DNA of 24,059 nucleotides from CAYLRF01 sp964385995 (GTDB lineage Bacteria > Bacillota > Clostridia > Lachnospirales > Lachnospiraceae). Positions 16,504 to 23,189 of the stretch are shown piece after piece; position 1 is the stretch's first letter, and the number at the start of each line of letters is the position of its first letter. The position numbers and the translations under genes are program-made. The DNA lies in assembly GCA_964385995.1 (NCBI GenBank), contig CAYLRF010000025.1, forward strand, positions 1 to 24,059, read 5' to 3'. The notes below the pieces were generated by a model. The model worked only from the letters and a program-made list of their open reading frames with translations, ran no database searches and was not told the origin of the DNA.

Positions 16504-18401
16504 TGTCATTAACCGATTACGAAAAAGCTTATAAAGCGGGCAGGAGAGAATATCAGCGGCTCCTTTCGCGCGGCGAGTCTCCCGTGCTTCCGGTTTTGGA
16601 TGACATATTGCCACCTAAGGGACAGTACTCCGAGATTTTGCTGGGCACGGTGGAGATTCCGGCGGATCAGATAGTGGGCACGAAGACGAGCAGCCGCAGC
16701 AGCGCGTTCGCGGCGAATTTCATGCCCATACTCGCGAGCAACACGGAATTTGCCCAGAAATGGAGCAATCTAAGCACCAGTCACGTCGAGGTCGGAATCC
16801 ACACTCCGATAAAGGCATATGAGTATTTCAACAAATTCTACGTCGAAGAGGGAAATAAGCGCGTAAGTGTGATGAAATTCTTCGGCGCGACGTTTATAGC
16901 GGGAGACGTGACAAGGATACTCCCGACAAGGAGCCGGGAGCGCGAGAACCGCCTGTATTACGAATTTCTTGATTTTTATGAGCTTACCCGGATAAATTAT
17001 CTTCAGTTTTCCGAGGAGGGAGCGTTTTTAAAGCTTCAGCGGCTCGTCGGGAAAAAGCCGGGCGAAGTCTGGTCGAAAGAGGAGCGGGAGGATTTTACCT
17101 CCGTATTTTTCAGATTCAAGTCGGAGTTCGAGAAGATAAACACGAATGAGTCCGCGACGGTATCGGACGCTTTTCTCGCCTTTTTGGAGATACACGGATA
17201 CGAAAACATCCGCGAAATGACCGCCATGGATCTGTGGGAGCTTATGGGAAAGAGCCGTGAGGAGTTCAATCTCGTGGGCGAGAAAGAGCAGGTAGAGCTC
17301 CACCTTGATCCCACGGATAAGAAGCCTCTTCTCGGGAAGATACACCTACTCGGGACGCCGACATTAAAGATAGCTTTTATTTATGAAAAAACGGCCGAGT
17401 CGTCCGCGTGGACATACGGGCATGAGCTGGGAAGGCTCCATCTGGAACAGACCTTTCCGGATGAGGTGACGACCTGTTATTTCGACAATGTGACTTCTGA
17501 AAATATCGACGAGACGCTCGTAAAGGCGATAGGGGACGGATGCGACGTAATCTTTACGACCACTCCCGCGTTCGCGCAGGCCAGCGTGAAGGCCGCCATC
17601 GAGCATCCTGACGTCCGTATCCTGAACTGCTCGTTAAATACCTCTCACAGGTACATACGGACTTATTATCTGCGTATGCACGAGGCGAAATTTTTGATGG
17701 GAGCCATCGCGGGCTCCATGGCGGAAAATGACAGGATTTCCTATGTCGCGGATTATCCCATCGCCGGCACCATAGCGAATATCAACGCCTTCGCGCTGGG
17801 AGCGTTGATGGTAAATCCCCGCTCCGAGATTTGGCTTACGTGGAACTGTCTTAAGGATAAAAACGTTGCGGACGCGATAAAGGAAGCCGCGCCGTCATGC
17901 ATTTCCGCGAGGGATATGCTGGTGCCGAACGAGGACAGCAGGTTCTTCGGCATTTACCACGTGGAGGACGGCATGATAAGGAATCTTGCCATGCCGCTCA
18001 TGCATTGGGGTAAATTTTACGAGCAGCTTATCCGCGCCATCATGGACGGCGTGTGGAAATATGATGACGACGACGCGAGCAAGGCCATAAACTACTGGTG
18101 GGGCATGTCGGCGGGAGTGATTAACGTCATTTTCTCGCGCAGTCTCCCCGACGGGACAAAACGCCTCATCAAACTTTTAAAGGACGCTATAATACGGGGC
18201 GAATTTCAGCCCTTCACAGGCGTTTTAAGATCGCAGGACGGCGTGGTCTCGGAAGATGAAAATCACGACCTCTCTCCGGAAGAGATAGCGCAGATGGACT
18301 GGTTGGCCGAAAACGTGAAGGGTCACATACCGGGTAAGGACGAGCTTATAACAAGCGCGATCCCGGTATTTATGCAGCAGGGTATCGACGGAAGAAATTA
18401 A
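16503..18401 (+). CDS. Cytosolic ParB-like N-terminal region fused to a BMP/PnrA-type ligand-binding domain
   Basis: The 632-aa product has no signal peptide, lipobox or membrane helix (it starts MSLTDYEKAYKAGRREYQRL), so it should be cytosolic. Residues about 45-140 hold IVGTKTSSRSSAF, HTPIKAYEYF and YVEEGNKRVSVMKFFGA; the last resembles the G-x-R-R segment of ParB/sulfiredoxin-like domains. A helical linker spans about 150-280. Residues about 286-580 resemble BMP-family periplasmic nucleoside-binding proteins: LKIAFIYEKTAESSAWTYG, GCDVIFTTTPAF, EAKFLMGAIAGSMAEND and FALGALMVNPRSEIWLTW. No ABC transporter genes are adjacent. The start overlaps the glmM stop by one base. The likely role is an intracellular sensor of nucleosides or a related ligand. 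Automated annotation as a transporter component would be misleading. DNA binding or catalysis is unproven. Confidence 0.72.
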   Translation: MSLTDYEKAYKAGRREYQRLLSRGESPVLPVLDDILPPKGQYSEILLGTVEIPADQIVGTKTSSRSSAFAANFMPILASNTEFAQKWSNLSTSHVEVGIHTPIKAYEYFNKFYVEEGNKRVSVMKFFGATFIAGDVTRILPTRSRERENRLYYEFLDFYELTRINYLQFSEEGAFLKLQRLVGKKPGEVWSKEEREDFTSVFFRFKSEFEKINTNESATVSDAFLAFLEIHGYENIREMTAMDLWELMGKSREEFNLVGEKEQVELHLDPTDKKPLLGKIHLLGTPTLKIAFIYEKTAESSAWTYGHELGRLHLEQTFPDEVTTCYFDNVTSENIDETLVKAIGDGCDVIFTTTPAFAQASVKAAIEHPDVRILNCSLNTSHRYIRTYYLRMHEAKFLMGAIAGSMAENDRISYVADYPIAGTIANINAFALGALMVNPRSEIWLTWNCLKDKNVADAIKEAAPSCISARDMLVPNEDSRFFGIYHVEDGMIRNLAMPLMHWGKFYEQLIRAIMDGVWKYDDDDASKAINYWWGMSAGVINVIFSRSLPDGTKRLIKLLKDAIIRGEFQPFTGVLRSQDGVVSEDENHDLSPEEIAQMDWLAENVKGHIPGKDELITSAIPVFMQQGIDGRN

Positions 18402-18432
18402 GTTTTTAAGTAAACTTCCGAAACTGCCCCGA

Positions 18433-18452
18433 TGACGCGCCGAAGTGCGTCA
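18433..18452 (+). other. Stem-loop between the BMP-domain gene and the phosphoesterase
   Basis: TGACGCGC at 18433-18440 pairs with GTGCGTCA at 18445-18452 (one G.T pair) around a CGAA tetraloop. A purine-rich stretch follows instead of a T-run, so it is not a standard terminator. It may protect or separate mRNA segments. Confidence 0.4.
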
Positions 18453-18489
18453 GAGGAAATAATGAAATGAAAAAAATCGGAGAGATCGG

Positions 18490-19185
18490 ATGAAAATACT
18501 TGCGGTCTCGGATAAGGAATCTCCGTATTACTGGGATTATTTCGATAAAAGCAAGCTGGAGGGAATCGATCTTATCATCTCCTGCGGGGATCTCGAACCG
18601 GAATACCTGTCGTTTCTCGCGACATTTACATCGTCACCCGTCATCTATGTGCACGGAAACCATGACGACAAATATGAGCGGTTCCCGCCGGAGGGCTGCG
18701 TTTGCATAGACGACGACGTCTTCGTGTATAAGGGAGTGCGCGTCTTGGGCTTAGGCGGAAGTATGCGCTATAAGCCGGGCGATAACCAATATACCGAAAA
18801 GGAAATGCGAAAACGCGCCCGCAGTCTTAAGCTTCGCCGCAAGATACAAAAAAACGGCGGCTTTGACATACTGGTCACGCACGCCCCGGCTCACGGCATA
18901 CATGAGGGAAAAGATCTGCCGCACATGGGTTTTGCTACCTTCAACGAGCTGATGGATAAGTACTCGCCCAAGTATTTTCTCTACGGGCACGTGCATATGA
19001 GTTACAACTGGCAATATACCCGCTTTGACAGCTACCGTGACACGAAAGTGATAAACGCCTACGAGAGAGTGGTGTTCGATTACGATGAAAATGAGCCGGC
19101 CTCTCCTTCGCGAGCGCCGTCTTCAGAGCGGATTGATGATACGGATATCGGCGCGAAAGACGGCGGCACATCCGCCGCGCCGTGA
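18490..19185 (+). CDS. Calcineurin-like metallophosphoesterase with altered first metal motif
   Basis: The 231-aa protein shows the metallophosphoesterase motifs in order: GD at 33-34, GNHDD at 56-60, a TH at 130-131 and GHVH at 166-169. The first motif, normally DxH, reads D8-K9-E10 (AVSDKESPYYWDYFD), so the usual His metal ligand is replaced by Glu. The last 30 or so residues (after FDYDENEPA) are a Ser/Pro/Asp-rich, probably disordered tail. CGGAGAG at 18478-18484 precedes the ATG by 5 bp. The gene is co-directional with the BMP-domain gene 88 bp upstream. The substrate is unknown; phosphodiester and phosphoprotein targets both occur in the superfamily. Confidence 0.85.
   Translation: MKILAVSDKESPYYWDYFDKSKLEGIDLIISCGDLEPEYLSFLATFTSSPVIYVHGNHDDKYERFPPEGCVCIDDDVFVYKGVRVLGLGGSMRYKPGDNQYTEKEMRKRARSLKLRRKIQKNGGFDILVTHAPAHGIHEGKDLPHMGFATFNELMDKYSPKYFLYGHVHMSYNWQYTRFDSYRDTKVINAYERVVFDYDENEPASPSRAPSSERIDDTDIGAKDGGTSAAP
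19161..19177 (+). other. GC-rich hairpin at the phosphoesterase gene end
   Basis: CGGCGG at 19161-19166 and CCGCCG at 19172-19177 form a perfect 6-bp stem over CACAT, just before the stop codon. The nearest T-run is more than 25 bp away, so an intrinsic terminator is doubtful. Confidence 0.3.
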
Positions 19186-19250
19186 CGCGCGCGAAGATTT
19201 AAGGGGTTTTCGGTTCAAAATCAGGATGAATACGGAGGTTATTTAAATCC

Positions 19251-20378
19251 ATGACGACGGAAAGATATTTCGGGGAGCATACGCCAAAGCTCGGCTTCGG
19301 GCTTATGAGACTTCCGAAAAAGGACGGCGGGATCGACATCGGGCAGGTAAAGCGGATGGTGGATCTTTTTATCGGCGCGGGCTTTACCTACTTTGACACG
19401 GCCTATGTCTATGACGGCGGGGAGTCCGAGAAGGCCATAGGCGAGGCTCTCGTCAAACGGTATCCGAGAGACAGCTATACTCTCGCCACAAAGCTAAACG
19501 CGTGGGCCGCGGGAGTGCGCGACGAAAAGGACGCGAAGGGACAGCTTTTCACGAGTCTTGAGCGCACGGGCGCGGAGTATTTCGACTATTATCTGCTGCA
19601 CGCCCTGCAGAGGAGTAATTATACTCTCTATGACAAATATCATCTCTGGGATTTCGTGAAGGAGATGAAGGCGAAGGGACTTATACGGCATTACGGATTT
19701 TCTTTTCACGCGGACCCGAAGCTTCTCGACGAACTTCTTACGAAGCACCCGGATGTGGAGTTCGTGCAGCTGCAGATAAATTACGCGGACTGGGAAAATC
19801 CGGGCGTACAGTCGGGGAAATGTTATGAGATCGCGAGAAAACACAATAAAGCCGTGACGGTGATGGAACCCGTAAAGGGCGGAGCGCTCGCGAATCCCGT
19901 AAGCGGCGTGCGAAAGATTTTAAAAGAGGCGGACGAAAACGCCTCGTACGCTTCGTGGGCCATAAGGTTTTCGGCTTCGCTTGACGGCATTATCACCGTC
20001 CTCTCCGGCATGAGTAATGAAGAGCAGATGAGAGATAACATCTCCTATATGAAGGATTTTAAAGGCTTCACCAAGGAGCAGGCCGCTGTTATGCGCCGGG
20101 CGAGAGCCGCTCTCGGAAGCGACGATATGATACCCTGCACGGCGTGTCATTACTGCACAGACGGCTGTCCCATGAGCATACCGATACCCGAGATCTTCTC
20201 CGTGGCAAACCGTCAGAGAGGAAACGAGGATTTCAGGGGAAGAAGAGAGTACGTCGTCGCCACCACCGGCAGGGGAAAGGCTTCGGACTGCGTAGAGTGC
20301 GGTCAGTGCGAGAGAGCCTGCCCGCAGGGAATTAAGATTATCACACGCCTTAAGGAGTGCGCACGGAAATTTGAGTAA
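19251..20378 (+). CDS. Aldo/keto reductase with C-terminal two-cluster ferredoxin domain
   Basis: Residues about 10-280 form the aldo/keto-reductase barrel, with the catalytic tetrad D49, Y54, K81 and H117 (in FDTAYVYDGG, ATKLNAW and YYLLHALQ). Residues about 300-375 add two CxxCxxCxxxCP clusters: CTACHYCTDGCP and CVECGQCERACP. This fusion could pass electrons between ferredoxin and a carbonyl or flavin partner. The family is common in anaerobic Clostridia, but the substrate is unknown. GGAGG at 19234-19238 is 12 bp before the ATG, a long spacing, but no better start is visible. The carboxypeptidase gene starts inside its 3' end. Confidence 0.93.
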   Translation: MTTERYFGEHTPKLGFGLMRLPKKDGGIDIGQVKRMVDLFIGAGFTYFDTAYVYDGGESEKAIGEALVKRYPRDSYTLATKLNAWAAGVRDEKDAKGQLFTSLERTGAEYFDYYLLHALQRSNYTLYDKYHLWDFVKEMKAKGLIRHYGFSFHADPKLLDELLTKHPDVEFVQLQINYADWENPGVQSGKCYEIARKHNKAVTVMEPVKGGALANPVSGVRKILKEADENASYASWAIRFSASLDGIITVLSGMSNEEQMRDNISYMKDFKGFTKEQAAVMRRARAALGSDDMIPCTACHYCTDGCPMSIPIPEIFSVANRQRGNEDFRGRREYVVATTGRGKASDCVECGQCERACPQGIKIITRLKECARKFE

Positions 20379-21774
20379 AAGATTATTAAAAAAATCAATA
20401 GCCCTCCTGGTTTCGCTCATGCTTATGACGGGCGCGGCCGCGTACGGTACGGTCACGGCAGACGCCGCGGATATAGCCGAAATCCCCGCCGCGGAGACGG
20501 AGAGCGTATATAACATGTCCGTCGACTCAAACGACTGGGGCAAGTGGCCCGCGGGACCCTCCGTTTACAGCGAATCCGCCATAGTCATGGATGTCGATAA
20601 CGGCGCCGTACTCTACGCGAAACGCCCGGACGACAAACATTATCCCGCCAGCATCACAAAACTTATGACGGCGCTCGTGGCCCTTGAGAATTATAAAATG
20701 GACGAAGTCGTCAAATTCACGCATGACGATGTCGATTTTATACAGTACGGCGACGCGCATATCGGCATAAAACCCGATGAGGAGCTCACGATGGAGCAGT
20801 GCATGTACGCCATGCTTCTCGAGTCCGCGAATGAGGTTTCTCACGCGATCGGGTCGCATATGACCGGCGGATATGACGCTTTCGTGCGTGAGATGAACGA
20901 AAGAGCGGGTGAGCTTGGCTGCACGAACAGTCATTGGGTAAATACACACGGTCTGCATGACCCGGAGCATTATACCTCGGCCAGGGATATGGCGCTCATA
21001 GCCTCGGAGGTTTTCAAATACGACGAGTTTAAAAAGATCGAGACGACCTATGAATACGTGATAGGGCCGACCAATGTCACGCCCGAACAAAGATACGCGC
21101 ATATGGGTCATAAGATGCTGCTTAAAAGCTCGCCGTATTATTACGAATACTTCGCGGGCGGCAAGACGGGATATACGGATGAGGCCCGCAATACTTTAGT
21201 GACTTACGCCTCGAAGGACGGCGTGAATCTGGTCGCGGTTCTTTTGCGTGTCCACGGCGGATTTACCAAGGCCTACGCCGACACAAAAGCGATACTCGAT
21301 TACGGATTCGCGAACTTCTCCAAGACGAAGGTTACGAAAGACATGATAAGCGCCGATAAAGCCGCCGACATAAAGGAAATCGCCGAGGGAAGCGTCACAT
21401 TGCCCGCGGGCGCGGCCGCGGCGGACCTCGTCGCGAAAGTAGATTTGCCCAAGGTGGCCGGAAAGAGAACCGGCACCGTAAGTTTCACATATGAGAATCA
21501 AAATGTCGGAACCGTATCTTTCACCGTCACCGACGCGTACTACGAGAAAGTGCTTAAAGCCGAGACGACATCCCGCGCGGGTAAAAATGACGATGATAAG
21601 GACAAGGATAAGAAGTCACATCAAGGTCTTCCGATAGGAGTAAAAATCTTAATAGGCGTGTTCGCTGCACTCGCGATCATGTTCGCGCTTCTCATCGCCT
21701 ACAGGCAGATAAGGTTAAAACGCCTGCGAAAAATGCACCGCAGGCAGCGTTATGAAAATAGTCGGGAGCGATAA
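20371..21774 (+). CDS. dacF: D-alanyl-D-alanine carboxypeptidase (DacF/PBP5-type), TTG start
   Basis: Low-molecular-weight penicillin-binding proteins trim the terminal D-Ala of peptidoglycan stem peptides outside the membrane. The 467-aa product has a Sec signal peptide (basic KRLLKK, then a hydrophobic core to about residue 30). The catalytic motifs are S94-I-T-K97, S152-A-N154 and K265-T-G267. A C-terminal beta domain is followed by a charged Asp/Lys linker, one membrane helix (about 422-444) and a very basic cytosolic tail. The only start giving a full signal peptide is TTG at 20371, overlapping the reductase stop by 8 bp, with AAGGAG at 20352-20357 upstream. Low initiation from TTG and coupling to the reductase may limit expression. 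Confidence 0.93.
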   Translation: MSKRLLKKSIALLVSLMLMTGAAAYGTVTADAADIAEIPAAETESVYNMSVDSNDWGKWPAGPSVYSESAIVMDVDNGAVLYAKRPDDKHYPASITKLMTALVALENYKMDEVVKFTHDDVDFIQYGDAHIGIKPDEELTMEQCMYAMLLESANEVSHAIGSHMTGGYDAFVREMNERAGELGCTNSHWVNTHGLHDPEHYTSARDMALIASEVFKYDEFKKIETTYEYVIGPTNVTPEQRYAHMGHKMLLKSSPYYYEYFAGGKTGYTDEARNTLVTYASKDGVNLVAVLLRVHGGFTKAYADTKAILDYGFANFSKTKVTKDMISADKAADIKEIAEGSVTLPAGAAAADLVAKVDLPKVAGKRTGTVSFTYENQNVGTVSFTVTDAYYEKVLKAETTSRAGKNDDDKDKDKKSHQGLPIGVKILIGVFAALAIMFALLIAYRQIRLKRLRKMHRRQRYENSRER

Positions 21775-21860
21775 GATGCGCGCCTGTGAGTCGGAGGGGC
21801 AGAGGTTTCTTCGCCCATGAAAATGACGGTACGTTAAGGATATGGGATACGGTGGGAACT

Positions 21861-23057
21861 ATGGATGAAAATAACAGCCGGCATCTGGATAATCCGGCGA
21901 AGTCTTCTCCGCTAGCGCGAAAGAAGCCTCTGCGGCGTGTGCTGATGGAGAAAAAAGAGAAAAAGGACAAGGTTTCGGTCCGCTACGGAGTGGTCATAAC
22001 CGTTCTTCTGGGTGTGGGTTCGCTTGTTTTCATCGGCTTTTTATTTTCCCTGAATGTATTTCCCGTGAAATACGTGTTGATCGCGGCCGCGGCTCTTCTG
22101 ATACTCTTTTTGATAACTTACCTCACTCAACATTATCGAAAGCTTCATGTGCTCGGAAAGACTGTGGGCGTGGTGACCTGCGCCGTCATGATTCTTTTGT
22201 CGTACGCGCTCATTTCGGCCGATCACGCCATCGGACGCGCGGCGGGAAACGGCAAAGACGGCTCCGCGGTATCTTTATCCTCTGGAGCGTTTAACGCCTA
22301 TGTCTATGACGGCGAGTCTCACATGATCCTAACGGTAAATCACGAAAACCGGCAGATCCTCATGACCAAAATCCCCGAAGATTATTATATGATGATGATA
22401 GGCGTAAAGAAGGGAAAGGGCGACATACTTAAGCAGGCGGTGAAGCTGGGCGACAGCGTGGTATTACAATCGCTGGGCTCGCTTTATGAGACGGAGATAC
22501 CCTTCTATGTGAAGACGTCCGCCGGGTTTAAACAGCTCCTTAGCGGCCTTACGCCCGACATGGCGTTTCGTCCGGACAAGACGGCCCGCTTCGTCGAAAA
22601 AAATATCAGCACCAATCTCTCAAAGACACAGTTGCGCCAACTTATCAAAATCCTCATCACGAAGTCGGGCAGATGGAAGGTATTTAAGATCACCGCGAAA
22701 GGCGCGAACGCGGGCAATTATACCTATTCTCAGCCGGATAAGATGACGTTCGTGCTGGAGCCCGACAGGAATCAGGTGGCGAAGATCGCGAATCTTATGG
22801 ATATGCTCGAGGCGGGGGACACTCTGACACAGTCCGACATAGACGCTCCCGCGCCCGATACGGATAAGAAAGAGGACGGGGAGAAGGGGGATGATGAGAA
22901 TCCCGACGAGGTGAGTCCGGATGAGAATGAGGACTCACAGCCCGACGATTCACAGTCCCCGGATTCACAGACACCGGCGGACGCGAACGGCGCGGGGGAC
23001 ACGAACGGTGCGCAGACCGAAACGCCGCCCGCGGGGGAAGCCGCTCCCGCGACATAG
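21861..23057 (+). CDS. Three-helix LytR-CpsA-Psr-like membrane protein lacking catalytic arginines
   Basis: From the ATG at 21861 the product has 398 aa: a basic cytosolic N terminus, three membrane helices (about 43-64, 70-88 and 101-119), an extracellular region that weakly resembles an LCP domain (about 141-315), and an acidic Asp/Glu/Ser/Pro/Gln tail (about 325-398). LCP enzymes attach phospho-polymers to peptidoglycan and use arginines in RSDT- and PRD-type motifs. The matching places here read YDGESHMILTVN and TKIPEDYY, so both arginines are lost. GFKQLLSGL fits the later LCP helix. A GTG at 21786 and an ATG at 21945 are alternative starts; none has a strong ribosome binding site. The role could be structural or regulatory. 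Confidence 0.62.
   Translation: MDENNSRHLDNPAKSSPLARKKPLRRVLMEKKEKKDKVSVRYGVVITVLLGVGSLVFIGFLFSLNVFPVKYVLIAAAALLILFLITYLTQHYRKLHVLGKTVGVVTCAVMILLSYALISADHAIGRAAGNGKDGSAVSLSSGAFNAYVYDGESHMILTVNHENRQILMTKIPEDYYMMMIGVKKGKGDILKQAVKLGDSVVLQSLGSLYETEIPFYVKTSAGFKQLLSGLTPDMAFRPDKTARFVEKNISTNLSKTQLRQLIKILITKSGRWKVFKITAKGANAGNYTYSQPDKMTFVLEPDRNQVAKIANLMDMLEAGDTLTQSDIDAPAPDTDKKEDGEKGDDENPDEVSPDENEDSQPDDSQSPDSQTPADANGAGDTNGAQTETPPAGEAAPAT
22932..22970 (+). repeat. Three 15-bp-spaced GAYTCACAG repeats in the LCP-like tail
   Basis: GACTCACAG at 22932 and GATTCACAG at 22947 and 22962 recur at exactly 15 bp, giving a pentapeptide repeat of DSQ plus two residues, usually with Pro. It lies in the disordered acidic tail and may vary in copy number. 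Confidence 0.6.
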
Positions 23058-23127
23058 CATAGCGGTCTGTGCCGATTCTCGCGAAGCATACGAAATGGTC
23101 TTAAGCGATTAAGCGTCACGGCAAAGG

Positions 23128-23157
23128 GGCAAAAGGTAAAAGGTAAAAGAGGTAAAA
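23128..23157. repeat. GGTAAAA heptamer tandem repeat between convergent genes
   Basis: GGCAAAA at 23128 is followed by GGTAAAA at 23135, 23142 and (after GA) 23151. On the - strand these give successive TTTTACC runs directly behind the kinase gene hairpin. Confidence 0.6.
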
Positions 23158-23173
23158 CCGCAGAAAGAGCGGT
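23157..23173 (-). terminator. Candidate intrinsic terminator of the lipid kinase gene
   Basis: On the - strand, ACCGC, a 7-nt loop and GCGGT form a 5-bp GC-rich stem followed by TTTTACC and further T-runs. It lies 17 bp past the kinase stop. The stem is short, so efficiency is uncertain; it might also serve weakly in the + direction. Confidence 0.45.
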
Positions 23174-23189
23174 GATTATAAAGCAGTGA

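Noticed and set aside
16503..18401. ABC transporter substrate-binding lipoprotein
   Set aside because: No signal peptide, lipobox or neighbouring permease/ATPase genes; the BMP similarity is limited to the C-terminal half.
19920..20543. 207-codon - strand frame across the reductase/carboxypeptidase junction, and a similar one at 20527-21111
   Set aside because: Both are antisense to genes with intact catalytic motifs and show no domain of their own.
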